The notes below the pieces were generated by a model, which was given only the letters and a program-made list of their open reading frames with translations, was not told the DNA's origin and did no database searches. A stretch of DNA of 33,736 nucleotides. Origin: an uncultured bacterium. GTDB taxonomy: Bacteria; Verrucomicrobiota; Lentisphaeria; Victivallales; UBA1829. The stretch lies in the NCBI GenBank assembly GCA_900548385.1, contig URKJ01000046.1:1-33736 (forward strand). Reading direction: 5' to 3'. Positions 23,622 to 31,776 of the stretch are shown one piece after another. A program made the position numbers and the translations under genes. Within the stretch, counting starts at the first letter, position 1; the number at the start of each line of letters is the position of its first letter.

Positions 23622-24584
23622 ATGAACCGGAATCAAATCCTGTGCACGGAAAGCCTTCGGGAGCTGGAACGTCACGGAATCAGACAGACAGCCGCCGCCA
23701 TCGGCGTTTTCGACGGAGTGCACCGCGGACATCAGAAGGTCCTCGAAACGCTCCTCGGCATTGCGGAGACCACCCATTCCGTTCCGGTTGTCATCACATT
23801 CCGGCCGCATCCCCGTTCCGTTCTGACGCCGGAGTCCGCACCGCCCATGCTCCTGCCGCCGGAGGAAAAACTCCGTTTGCTTCACGCTTACGGCGCACAG
23901 GCGATCGTCACGATCCCGTTCACAAAGGAGTTCGCCGCACTCTCGCCGGACGAGTTTCTGGACCAGTGCCTGCACAGCGGAACGGTCCGGCTCACCGGAG
24001 TATGCGTCGGCAGCGCATGGAAATTCGGCGCAAAAGCGGCGGGTTCTTCCGCCGATCTGAAGCGGCGCGCAAAACAGGACGGTTTCCTTTTCCGCCCTGT
24101 CGATGAAGTCCGTTACGGCGACCGCATCGTCAGCAGCACGGAAATCCGGAAAGCGGTTGCGGAGGGGGATTTGCAAACGGCTTCCGCCATGCTCAAACGC
24201 AACTACCGCCTCTTCGGCACTGTCGAGCACGGCCTCGGACTGGCAGGCAGAATGCTCGGCGCACCGACCGCAAATCTGCATTTGGAGGCGGGAGTTCTCC
24301 CGCCGTTCGGAGTCTATGCGGTCTATGCGGAAACCCCGGAAGGGGAAAGGCTGCCGGGAATCGTCAACATCGGCATCGCCCCCACCGTGCGCAAGGAGGA
24401 AAATCCCGCGCCGAAAGTGGAGGTTCATATATTCGGCAGGTCGCTTGATCTTTACGGCAAACGGCTTGCAGTCGAACTTGTTTCCAACGTACGGCGGGAA
24501 AAGCGGTTCCAGTCCCTGGAAGAACTGCGAACCCAAATCCATGCAGACATCGCCGCTGCAGCCGAACTACTGAAAGGAATCTGA
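23622..24584 (+). CDS. ribF: Bifunctional riboflavin kinase / FAD synthetase
   Basis: 320 residues, normal for RibF. The N-terminal adenylyltransferase half carries GVFDGVHRGH near residue 28, where the nucleotide binds, then TFRPHPRSVL and the later SSTEIRKAVAEGD segment. The C-terminal kinase half begins at GTVEHGLGLAGRMLGAPTANL and has the metal-binding PTAN motif, then GVYAVY and VNIGIAPTV. It phosphorylates riboflavin to FMN and then adenylates FMN to FAD, in the cytoplasm. It heads a four-gene operon whose gaps are 3, 2 and 6 bases. The ribosome site is weak by eye (CAGGGA at about 23606). Confidence 0.96.
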   Translation: MNRNQILCTESLRELERHGIRQTAAAIGVFDGVHRGHQKVLETLLGIAETTHSVPVVITFRPHPRSVLTPESAPPMLLPPEEKLRLLHAYGAQAIVTIPFTKEFAALSPDEFLDQCLHSGTVRLTGVCVGSAWKFGAKAAGSSADLKRRAKQDGFLFRPVDEVRYGDRIVSSTEIRKAVAEGDLQTASAMLKRNYRLFGTVEHGLGLAGRMLGAPTANLHLEAGVLPPFGVYAVYAETPEGERLPGIVNIGIAPTVRKEENPAPKVEVHIFGRSLDLYGKRLAVELVSNVRREKRFQSLEELRTQIHADIAAAAELLKGI

Positions 24585-24587
24585 TTC

Positions 24588-25544
24588 ATGGAGGAAAAAA
24601 CCTATACCGTCATTGAACTTGCCGAAACGCTGGGCGTCGCAAGAACGACTGTCAACGACTGGCTTTCCCGTTACACGCAATATATTGATTTCAAAATGGT
24701 CGGAAGACGCCGCGTCTACACCGAATCGGCGCTCGCCGTGCTGAAAGAGATTTCCGAACTGCGCAACAAGGGACTTGCCGGAGCGGATATTGAAACCGAA
24801 CTGGCGAAAACGCATCCGGTCCGCCCGGAACCCGCGGACGCCGTTCCGTCTCCGCAGCAGGATTCTCCGCGGGAGAATCCCGCCGGGAAAGTCCCGGTCC
24901 CCGTCCCTGCCGATGAATTCGCTCTGATCGCCAAAAAGCAATCCGACGAACTCGGTAAAATCATTGCCGAAAGTTTCCGCGATATGGCGGACCGTATGCA
25001 GTCTCTCGAACGGAAAGCCAATCGCGCGGAACGGAAACTGTATCTCGGTTACGGAGTCGTTTTTCTTCTCCTGCTGGCCCTGATCGCGTTGGGAGCGTTC
25101 CTGTTTCTGCGGCAGGACCGCGCAACGGAACAGACCCGTTCCGCTGAACTCCGTCAGAATGAAGCGATTCAGGCGGTTGATGACAAGGCGGTCCGGCTCA
25201 CCGGCTCCGCGGATGAACTCCGCCGCGGCATCGACGAGCTCAAAAGCGGGCTCTCCGTTCAGCAGAACGAATTCAACCGCGCTCTCAAGGAGATGAAATC
25301 CGCCAATGAAAAAGAGATCGCCGCACTCAAAGAACGGTTCGCGGCGGAGAAAAAAGCACAGCTGGAACGCATGGAACAGCTTTCCAGAGAAAAAGACCGC
25401 GAAATCTCCGGGCTGAAAGAGAAGGAAAACCGTTCCGCACAGCAGCTCAAAGCTCTGGAGCAGAAACTCAAGGCGGAACAGGAAAAGCGGAAACAGGAAC
25501 TTCAGAAACAACAGAACCAGACTATTCAGAAAAAGGATCAATAA
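24588..25544 (+). CDS. Membrane-anchored MerR-type HTH protein with coiled coil
   Basis: 318 residues. Residues 5-70 are a MerR-type winged helix: YTVIELAETLGVARTTVNDW, the basic wing KMVGRRRVY, and the helix ALAVLKEISELRNKG. A Pro-rich linker (about 77-110) and an amphipathic helix lead to a single membrane span at about 151-174 (YLGYGVVFLLLLALIALGAF). The last 140 residues are charged coiled coil, rich in Lys, Glu and Gln. With the HTH inside, the coiled coil would be periplasmic. Canonical MerR proteins have no span, so this is probably a DNA-membrane tether or a membrane-held regulator; I do not know a named family. It sits between ribF and queD with 3- and 2-base gaps, which may be co-transcription for convenience. 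Confidence 0.82.
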   Translation: MEEKTYTVIELAETLGVARTTVNDWLSRYTQYIDFKMVGRRRVYTESALAVLKEISELRNKGLAGADIETELAKTHPVRPEPADAVPSPQQDSPRENPAGKVPVPVPADEFALIAKKQSDELGKIIAESFRDMADRMQSLERKANRAERKLYLGYGVVFLLLLALIALGAFLFLRQDRATEQTRSAELRQNEAIQAVDDKAVRLTGSADELRRGIDELKSGLSVQQNEFNRALKEMKSANEKEIAALKERFAAEKKAQLERMEQLSREKDREISGLKEKENRSAQQLKALEQKLKAEQEKRKQELQKQQNQTIQKKDQ

Positions 25545-25546
25545 TC

Positions 25547-25918
25547 ATGTTTGAACTCGACGTAACCCGCGAATTTTCATCCGCTCACTGCCTGAAAGGC
25601 TACTGCGGCAACTGCTCCGAAAAACACGGACACAACTGGAGCGTTCAAGTCTTCATCCGTTCCGAAAAACTGGACGAAATCGGCATTGCCGTGGATTTCA
25701 AAGCGCTCAAACGCGAACTCGACGCCATTCTGCTGGAACTCGATCATAAAGACCTGAATCAGGTCCCGCCGTTCGATCATCTCAACCCGACCAGTGAAAA
25801 CATCGCCATGCACATCTATAAAACGCTCGGCTCCAAACTCAACGGAAACGGCGTCAAAGTCCACCGGGTGCGCGTCGGCGAAAACCAGTCGTCCGCCGCC
25901 AGTTACTTTGAGGACTGA
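25547..25918 (+). CDS. queD: 6-carboxy-5,6,7,8-tetrahydropterin synthase
   Basis: 123 residues. This is a PTPS-fold enzyme: SSAHCL supplies the first zinc histidine, and CSEKHGHNW the catalytic Cys (C-x3-HGH, the QueD form) plus two more zinc histidines. LDHKDLN and NPTSENIA follow, and the substrate-anchoring Glu sits in VRVGENQSS. It converts dihydroneopterin triphosphate to carboxytetrahydropterin, the second step to queuosine. QueC, QueE and QueF are not in this window. It lies within the ribF operon, 6 bases ahead of the TsaC-type gene, which also acts on tRNA. Confidence 0.95.
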   Translation: MFELDVTREFSSAHCLKGYCGNCSEKHGHNWSVQVFIRSEKLDEIGIAVDFKALKRELDAILLELDHKDLNQVPPFDHLNPTSENIAMHIYKTLGSKLNGNGVKVHRVRVGENQSSAASYFED

Positions 25919-25924
25919 ACCGTC

Positions 25925-26497
25925 ATGTTGAGCAAAGCGCTGGAGACTCTGCGGAAACCGGGCGCGGTCCTGCTCGTCCCGACCGAAACCGTTTACGGAC
26001 TCGTCTGCGACTGGTCGGATCCGATCGCCCGCGACCGGATCTATGCGATGAAACACCGGGCGGAGAACAAACCGCTTGCGGCGTTCGTCCCCTCTCCGGC
26101 TCACGCGGAAACGCTTTGCGGCTGTCCGCTTCCCGCAGCGGCGAAACGGCTCGCGGAACGGTTCATGCCGGGCCCCGTCACACTGGTCGTTCCCGATAAA
26201 AACGGCGTTACATTCGGCTTCCGGATTCCGGATCATCCCTTTATTCTGGAACTTCTGAACGCCTGTGGAAAACCGCTTGCCTCGACGAGCGCCAACCGTT
26301 CGGGAGAACCGCCGGCGCTGGAAGTCTCCTACGCCTGTTCCTCGCTTGCGGAGCAGCCGGACTGCGTGGTCGATGCGGGACCGCTTCCAAGCAACTCCCT
26401 CGCCTCGACCGTGATTCTGGTCAATGCGAACGGTTCCTGGAAGCTCCTCCGGGAAGGCCCGGTCAGCAAAGCGGAAATCGAACAGGCTCTCGGCTGA
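25925..26497 (+). CDS. Threonylcarbamoyl-AMP synthase (TsaC/Sua5/YciO family)
   Basis: 190 residues, the short TsaC form without the extra Sua5 domain. The motifs are VPTETVYGLVCDW near residue 20, YAMKHRAENKPLAAFV (ATP and substrate contacts), MPGPVTLVVPDK, PLASTSANRSGEPP, and the end STVILV. The product is threonylcarbamoyl-AMP, used to make t6A at position 37 of ANN-decoding tRNAs. The KxR...KPL signature and the STSAN motif favour a TsaC-like enzyme, but the YciO paralogue cannot be excluded. It is the last gene of the ribF operon, and a strong terminator follows. Confidence 0.9.
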   Translation: MLSKALETLRKPGAVLLVPTETVYGLVCDWSDPIARDRIYAMKHRAENKPLAAFVPSPAHAETLCGCPLPAAAKRLAERFMPGPVTLVVPDKNGVTFGFRIPDHPFILELLNACGKPLASTSANRSGEPPALEVSYACSSLAEQPDCVVDAGPLPSNSLASTVILVNANGSWKLLREGPVSKAEIEQALG

Positions 26498-26524
26498 TCC
26501 GCACTATTTTTTTCATAATCCGCT

Positions 26525-26561
26525 CCGGGAGACCGACCTGTTTCGGTCTCCCGGATTTTTT
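26525..26561 (+). terminator. Rho-independent terminator of the ribF operon
   Basis: A perfect 12-base-pair stem (CCGGGAGACCGA at 26525-26536 with TCGGTCTCCCGG at 26543-26554), a 6-base loop, and a run of six T (26556-26561). On the minus strand the stem is not followed closely by a T run, so it acts mainly on the plus-strand operon, although it lies between convergent genes. Confidence 0.92.
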
Positions 26562-26567
26562 GTATCG

Positions 26568-29500
26568 TCAGCTGATCAGCCGACGCATCGTTTCCACGTC
26601 AAATCCACGCTGTTCCGCATACGGGATCAGCTGGTCGTCCGGCACTTTGCCCACGGAGAAATACACCGCTTCGGGATTCGCAAGAACCAATGCGCAGATG
26701 GATGCCTGCGGAACCATCATAAAGGAGTCCGTCAGCTTCGTCCCGATCGTTTGTTCCACGTTCAGCAGCTGGAAGATCTCCCGCTTCAGCGAATGGTCCG
26801 GCAGAGTCGGATACCCCGGAGCCGGACGGATCCCCGTGTAACGGTTTTTCAGCAGTTCCGTCACCGGCAGCGGCTCACCCGTCTCAAATCCCCAGTATTC
26901 CCGGCGCATACGCAGATGAACGACCTCCGCCGCCGCTTCCGCCACACGGTTGGCAACGGTTTTCAGCAGAATTGCGGAATAATCATCTCCTTTTGCCCGG
27001 AATTCCTCCGCCTTCTTCTCCGCGCCGAACACGGAAAGCGCGAACATGCCGAGCCAGTCCCCCTGTTCCGCCACATAATCCGCAAGCGCCGCACAATCCG
27101 ACCGGGAATTCTGCTGACGCAGCGTCGGCAGAACGGTTCCGTCCGCCACGAGAATTGCATCCCCCTCCGCGCGGGCGGGAAAAATTCCGCAGACACATTC
27201 CACGCGCAGAGGCACTTCCGCCAGCAGTTGTTTTGCCTCGCCGATCAGTTCCGCCGTACAGCATCCGCGCAGCGGCATATCCCATGACCGGACAAAACCG
27301 TCCCAGTCGATATATTGCTCCAGCTCTTCCATCGGAAGCGTCAGACTCCGCACCCCCGCCTGAACCGGAGCAGGAGCAGCCGCGCCGTGTTTCGCCGCTT
27401 TTGCACGCGCTTCGGCAATCGGCAGATAAGAATCCTGCCGGTGCCCGGCTGTCTCCGCCAGAGCCGCGTATTCTTCTTTCAAGCGTGCCAGAAACGCTCC
27501 GCGCTTCTCCGGATTCATCAGGTTTGCCACGACCGGAACGGATGCCGAAGCGTCGTGCGTATGAATGACGGGGCCAGAATAAGCGGGCTGAATCTTTAAT
27601 GCCGTATGCAGTCTGGAAGTCGCCGCACCGCCGAGCATGACGGGAATCCGCAATCCGCGCCGCTCCAGTTCGCCGACCACATGGACCATCTCTTCCAGCG
27701 ACGGCGTGATCAATCCGCTGAGTCCGATGATGTCGGCATTGTGTTCGACCGCCGCGTCGACGATCGTTTTTGCGGGCACCATCACGCCGAGGTCGATCAC
27801 CGTGCAGTTGTTGCATTGCAAAACGACCGAAACGATGTTTTTGCCGATGTCGTGCACATCCCCTTTCACGGTGGCGATCACCACTTTGCAGGAGTTCGAC
27901 CCGCCGCCGGCACTCTTCGCCGCTTCGATTGCGGGCATCAGTTCCGCAACGGAACGTTTCATCACCCGCGCGCTTTTCACGACCTGCGGCAGGAACATGC
28001 GCCCCGACGAAAACAGTTCGCCGACCCGTCCCATGCCGTCCATCAGCGGGCCTTCCACGATCTTCATCGGATCCGGAAACTCGTTCAACGCCTCCGCCAT
28101 GTCTTCGGCGACCCAGGAATCATCCCCCTTGACCAGTGAGCGCGCAATACGCTCCGCCAGCGGCGCCGAACGCCACTGATCGGCGGTTGTGTTTTTCTTC
28201 GTCTCGGTCCGGAGTTCCGAAGCGATCCCGATCATCCTTTCCGCCGCTCCGGGATCCGTATTCAGGACAACCGCCTCCGCCGCCGCACGGAGTTCGGGAT
28301 CAAGATCCTCGTAAACGCCAAGCTGCGCCGCATTGACGATTCCCATCGTCATGCCGGCGTCAATGGCATGTTTCAGAAACACGGTATGGATCGCTCCGCG
28401 CACGGCATCGTTCCCGCGGAACGAGAACGACACGTTGCTGACGCCTCCGCTGATCCCGCAGAGCGGCATGTGCTCATGAATGTAACGGACTGCTTCGATG
28501 AAATCGACGGCGTAGTTGTCATGCTCTTTCATTCCCGTCGCAACGGCGAAGATATTGGGGTCGAATACAATATCCTCCGGCGGAATTCCCGCTTTCCGCG
28601 TCAGCAGATCGTAGGACCGCTGACAGACCCGGATGCGCCGTTCCAGCGTATCCGCCTGTCCCTGTTCGTCGAACGCCATCACCAGTACAGCCGCTCCGAG
28701 ACGGCGGATTTCCCGCGCTTTTTCGAGAAACGGCTCCTCTCCCTCTTTCAAACTGATGGAGTTGACGATGCTTTTTCCCTGAATGCAGCGGAGCGCCGCT
28801 TTCACGACCTCCCAGTTGGAGGAATCCACCATGACCGGCACCCGTGAAATCTCCGGTTCGGAAGCCAGATACAGCAGAAACCGTTTCATCGCGGCGACGG
28901 AATCGAGCATGGCGTCATCCATATTGATGTCGATAACCGATGCGCCGTTCTCAATCTGATGAAGCGCGATCGCCATCGCCGACCGCATATCGTCCGCTTT
29001 GATGAGATTCAGGAATTTGCGCGATCCGGCGACATTGGTCCGTTCGCCGATATTGATGAAATTTCTGTCGGGCGATGCGGTAAACGAATCCAGCCCGGAC
29101 AGCCGCAGATACGGCTTCACTTCCGGCGGAACATGCGGCGCAATCCCTTCCACGGCTTTGGCGATCGCCGCGATATGAGCGGGCGTCGTACCGCAGCAGC
29201 CGCCGACGATGTTCAGCAGTCCCTCCTCCGCAAAACGGCGGATGATTGCCCCCATCTGTTCGGGCGTCTGTTCGTATTTTCCGAAAATATCGGGCAGTCC
29301 GGCATTCGGATGGGCGCTGATCAGACACGGCGCCTTCGCCGCGAGTTCTGCCAGATGCGGGTGCATCTCTTCCGCTCCGAGCGCACAGTTGAAACCGACC
29401 GTCAGCAGTTCTTCCGTATGAAGCATGGAGACAAGAAACGCCTCGGCGCACTGTCCCGCCAGCATACGTCCGCTGGCGTCGCTGAGCGTCGCCGAAAGCA

Positions 29501-30128
29501 TGACGGGAATCCGCGTGTTCCGCGTGCGCATGGCGTTGGCGATCGCGTACACGGCGGCTTTGGCATTCAGCGTATCGAAAATGGTTTCCACGAGCAGCAG
29601 ATCGGCGCCGCCGTCGATCAGAGCCTCCGCCTGCACCTGATAGGTCTCCGCAAGTTCGTCGAACGTGATATTGCGGGCAGCGGGATCATCGACGGAAGGC
29701 GACATTGATGCGGTCCGTCCGGTCGGTCCGATGCTCCCGGCGACGAACCGCGGCTTGTCCGGCGTGCGTGCGGTCATCTCATCCGCCGCTTCACGGGCGA
29801 CTTTCGCTCCGGCGTATGCAAGTTCGTAAACATACCGTTCAAGCCCGTAATCCGCTTGGGAAACGGCATTGGAATTGAACGTATTGGTCTCAATAATATC
29901 CGCCCCGGCCTCCAGATATGCCCAATGCACGGATTTCACCGCATCGGGACGCGTAATGCAGAGCACATCGTTATCGCCCATAAGCGGTTTGGGGTGACCG
30001 GCAAAGATCCCGGTATTGAAATCGGATTCCTTCAGTCCTTTCGCCTGAAGCATGGTCCCCATGGCGCCATCCAGCACCAGAATCCGTTTTTGAAGCAGAT
30101 TTTTCAAAAACTCGATTTTTTTTGACAT
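26568..30128 (-). CDS. metH: Cobalamin-dependent methionine synthase
   Basis: 1186 residues from the ATG at 30128 (AAAGGTG upstream); a GTG at 30137 is the alternative. All four modules are present: homocysteine-binding with zinc cysteines at about 248 (GFNCALG) and 311-312 (GGCCGTTP); methyltetrahydrofolate-binding (INIGERTNVAGSRKF, near 357); the cobalamin cap and Rossmann domains with the DVHDIGKN cobalt-ligand motif near 750, followed by LSGLITPSLEEM and MLGGAATS; and the SAM-binding reactivation domain with MRREYWGFE and GIRPAPGYPTLPDHS. It methylates homocysteine with methyl-B12 in the cytoplasm. No cobalamin riboswitch is seen in the short upstream gap. The host therefore needs a corrinoid supply, of which the binding protein at 13630 could be part. 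Confidence 0.97.
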   Translation of the reverse strand: MSKKIEFLKNLLQKRILVLDGAMGTMLQAKGLKESDFNTGIFAGHPKPLMGDNDVLCITRPDAVKSVHWAYLEAGADIIETNTFNSNAVSQADYGLERYVYELAYAGAKVAREAADEMTARTPDKPRFVAGSIGPTGRTASMSPSVDDPAARNITFDELAETYQVQAEALIDGGADLLLVETIFDTLNAKAAVYAIANAMRTRNTRIPVMLSATLSDASGRMLAGQCAEAFLVSMLHTEELLTVGFNCALGAEEMHPHLAELAAKAPCLISAHPNAGLPDIFGKYEQTPEQMGAIIRRFAEEGLLNIVGGCCGTTPAHIAAIAKAVEGIAPHVPPEVKPYLRLSGLDSFTASPDRNFINIGERTNVAGSRKFLNLIKADDMRSAMAIALHQIENGASVIDINMDDAMLDSVAAMKRFLLYLASEPEISRVPVMVDSSNWEVVKAALRCIQGKSIVNSISLKEGEEPFLEKAREIRRLGAAVLVMAFDEQGQADTLERRIRVCQRSYDLLTRKAGIPPEDIVFDPNIFAVATGMKEHDNYAVDFIEAVRYIHEHMPLCGISGGVSNVSFSFRGNDAVRGAIHTVFLKHAIDAGMTMGIVNAAQLGVYEDLDPELRAAAEAVVLNTDPGAAERMIGIASELRTETKKNTTADQWRSAPLAERIARSLVKGDDSWVAEDMAEALNEFPDPMKIVEGPLMDGMGRVGELFSSGRMFLPQVVKSARVMKRSVAELMPAIEAAKSAGGGSNSCKVVIATVKGDVHDIGKNIVSVVLQCNNCTVIDLGVMVPAKTIVDAAVEHNADIIGLSGLITPSLEEMVHVVGELERRGLRIPVMLGGAATSRLHTALKIQPAYSGPVIHTHDASASVPVVANLMNPEKRGAFLARLKEEYAALAETAGHRQDSYLPIAEARAKAAKHGAAAPAPVQAGVRSLTLPMEELEQYIDWDGFVRSWDMPLRGCCTAELIGEAKQLLAEVPLRVECVCGIFPARAEGDAILVADGTVLPTLRQQNSRSDCAALADYVAEQGDWLGMFALSVFGAEKKAEEFRAKGDDYSAILLKTVANRVAEAAAEVVHLRMRREYWGFETGEPLPVTELLKNRYTGIRPAPGYPTLPDHSLKREIFQLLNVEQTIGTKLTDSFMMVPQASICALVLANPEAVYFSVGKVPDDQLIPYAEQRGFDVETMRRLIS

Positions 30129-30166
30129 ATCTTTCACCTTTTCATTTTAAAATACGCGGAAGTGCT

Positions 30167-30195
30167 ACTATATTCTGTCATTGTCAATTTTTCAA
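30167..30195 (-). promoter_or_regulatory. Promoter of metH (minus strand)
   Basis: On the minus strand TTGAAA (30195-30190) and TATAGT (30172-30167) are 17 bases apart, about 38 bases before the ATG. The same stretch read on the plus strand holds TATATT (30169-30174), a possible -10 box of the mutarotase gene, so the two promoters may overlap. Confidence 0.65.
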
Positions 30196-30214
30196 CCGCA
30201 AAAAGGAGGTTTTT

Positions 30215-31030
30215 ATGGCGGATTTGATCACAGATACCTGGAACGGCCTGCGGGTCCTCAAAGTCAGCAACGAAGCGGCGGAAGCGGTGATCGCTCTTCA
30301 CGGGGCGCATGTGCTCTCCTACAAACCTGCCGGAGAACGGGAAGTCCTGTGGCTCTCTCAGGAAAGCTGGCACGAAGCGGGCAAACCGATCCGCGGCGGA
30401 ATCCCCGTCTGCTGGCCCTGGTTCGGCCCGGCGAAAGAACCGGCGCACGGAGTCGCACGCATCACGGAGTGGGCTCTCAAAAACACGGTTTCCGATACGG
30501 CGAAAACCGTTCTTGCTTTCGAAGCGTTCGCGTTTGAAAACCTGATCGCGGAAATCACAATCACAATCGCCGACAGTCTGACTTTGGAACTTTCCACAAC
30601 CAATCTCGGAGCGGAGGAGTTCCGGCTGACTTCCGCGCTCCATTCCTATTTCTCCATCTCCGACATCGCCGATATTGCAATCTCCGGACTCGACAAAGCG
30701 GAATATCTGGATACGCTCACCGGAACGCGCCACATTCAGGAGGAACAGATTCGTTTCACTGCGGAAACCGACCGGATCTATGACAGTTCGGATGCCGAAT
30801 GCGTCATTGAGGATCCCGCCTATAAAAAGAAGATTCACGTCTCGAAAGCGGGGTCGCTCTCCACGGTCATCTGGAACCCGTGGATCGCCAAATCCCGGCG
30901 TATGCCGGATTTCGGAGACGAAGAGTACCACGGCATGGTCTGCGTGGAAGCGGCAAACGCCGCAAACGATTTCCGCATTCTCAAACAGGGCGACAAGCAC
31001 ACGCTCAAAACCACAATCGCACTGAAATAA
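30215..31030 (+). CDS. D-hexose-6-phosphate mutarotase (YeaD-type aldose 1-epimerase)
   Basis: 271 residues from the ATG at 30215, which follows the strong AAAAGGAGG at 30201-30209; an in-frame reading that begins at 30122 lacks such a site and would run through the promoter. The family marks are LHGAHVLSYKP, VLWLSQES, the very conserved GGIPVCWPWFG, and HGVARITEW in the galactose-mutarotase beta-sandwich; the probable catalytic His and Glu are in SALHSYFS and the last NPW region. It interconverts alpha and beta anomers of glucose-6-phosphate and related sugars. Next on the plus strand is a terminator hairpin at 31072, so the gene is likely monocistronic. Confidence 0.92.
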   Translation: MADLITDTWNGLRVLKVSNEAAEAVIALHGAHVLSYKPAGEREVLWLSQESWHEAGKPIRGGIPVCWPWFGPAKEPAHGVARITEWALKNTVSDTAKTVLAFEAFAFENLIAEITITIADSLTLELSTTNLGAEEFRLTSALHSYFSISDIADIAISGLDKAEYLDTLTGTRHIQEEQIRFTAETDRIYDSSDAECVIEDPAYKKKIHVSKAGSLSTVIWNPWIAKSRRMPDFGDEEYHGMVCVEAANAANDFRILKQGDKHTLKTTIALK

Positions 31031-31036
31031 GGACGT

Positions 31037-31062
31037 AAAAAAGCCGGGCTTCCTCCCGGCTT
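31037..31062 (-). terminator. Rho-independent terminator for the small acidic protein gene
   Basis: The stem AAGCCGGG (31041-31048) with CCCGGCTT (31055-31062) has a 6-base loop. Read on the minus strand it is followed by six T (31042-31037). Confidence 0.75.
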
Positions 31063-31071
31063 CCGCAATAC

Positions 31072-31120
31072 ACGCTCCGGTCCGTTTTCCTCTGATTGGA
31101 AAAAGGCCGGAGCGTTATTT
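31072..31120 (+). terminator. Rho-independent terminator for the mutarotase gene
   Basis: A 9-base-pair stem (ACGCTCCGG at 31072-31080 with CCGGAGCGT at 31107-31115), extended internally by TTTTCC pairing with GGAAAA, is followed by TATTT on the plus strand. The two adjacent hairpins serve convergent genes. Confidence 0.7.
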
Positions 31121-31624
31121 TCAGCGTCTCTTTTTCCCGCCAAGCGCCTTGGCAAGATCGTCAAATCCGTGGAACGAGGTACCGCTGCCGGACATCGCGC
31201 CTTCGGACATCTCAAACGGCTCATACTCCTCGTCGGGAAGCGCGAGTTTATCCTTGTCAACGACCTTTGCACCCGACATGCTGAAGAGCCTGCCGAAATC
31301 CATATCGTCATCCTCGTTGACCAGTTTGTTTTTCGCCTTTTCCGGCTGTTCAGGCTCTGCGGTCTCCTCTCTGGCGGAAGCAATACTGCCGCGCGATTCA
31401 AACAGTTCCGCGAAAGTCGGCTCTTTTTCCGGCTTCTTCTCCGGTTCCGGTTCAACGGTTTCCGCCGCGGCGCGCTCCTGCTCCGCGATCAGACCGGACA
31501 GATCCGCCATCTGGTTCAGATAACGGCTGTCCTTGTCGATTTCCGGCTCCAGGTCCTTTTCCGATATCTGAAATCCGAATTTTTCACTGAGATCTTTGGC
31601 GGAGAGGTTCTTTTTGGCACACAT
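31121..31624 (-). CDS. Small acidic protein of unknown function
   Basis: 167 residues from the ATG at 31624, chosen for GAAAGGA upstream; a GTG at 31660 has no ribosome site. I do not recognise it. The chain is rich in Glu, Lys, Ser and Pro and is probably largely disordered, with three short hydrophobic patches (DLSEKFGFQIS, TFAELFESR, MDFGRLFSMSG) that could be binding motifs. The last ten residues are basic (ALGGKKRR). There is no signal peptide or membrane helix, so it is cytoplasmic. No ORF neighbours it on the same strand. The charge pattern suggests a partner-binding adaptor, which is only a guess. Confidence 0.7.
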   Translation of the reverse strand: MCAKKNLSAKDLSEKFGFQISEKDLEPEIDKDSRYLNQMADLSGLIAEQERAAAETVEPEPEKKPEKEPTFAELFESRGSIASAREETAEPEQPEKAKNKLVNEDDDMDFGRLFSMSGAKVVDKDKLALPDEEYEPFEMSEGAMSGSGTSFHGFDDLAKALGGKKRR

Positions 31625-31658
31625 CGTACAAATCCTTTCATCATTCTTGCGGATATAC

Positions 31659-31685
31659 ACTATATGAAGAAACGGAAAATTTCAA
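31659..31685 (-). promoter_or_regulatory. Possible promoter of the small acidic protein gene
   Basis: On the minus strand TTGAAA (31685-31680) and TATAGT (31664-31659) have a short spacer of 15 bases. It is 35 bases upstream of the start. Confidence 0.35.
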
Positions 31686-31716
31686 GTTTTTTTGAAAAAT
31701 TTGTGTCAAAACTCTT

Positions 31717-31745
31717 TTGCACATGGGCCGCTCCCGTGCTATATT
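31717..31745 (+). promoter_or_regulatory. Promoter of the PflX-type radical SAM gene, with inverted repeat in the spacer
   Basis: TTGCAC (31717-31722) and TATATT (31740-31745) are 17 bases apart. The spacer region contains GCAC-AT-GGG and CCC-GTGC (about 31719-31739), an inverted repeat with a bulge that could be an operator or a hairpin. Confidence 0.5.
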
Positions 31746-31776
31746 GCAAGTTCTCAACCTACGGAGCAAACGAATT

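Noticed and set aside
30122..30214. Upstream extension of the mutarotase frame
   Set aside because: It crosses the metH promoter, and a strong AAAAGGAGG directly precedes the ATG at 30215.
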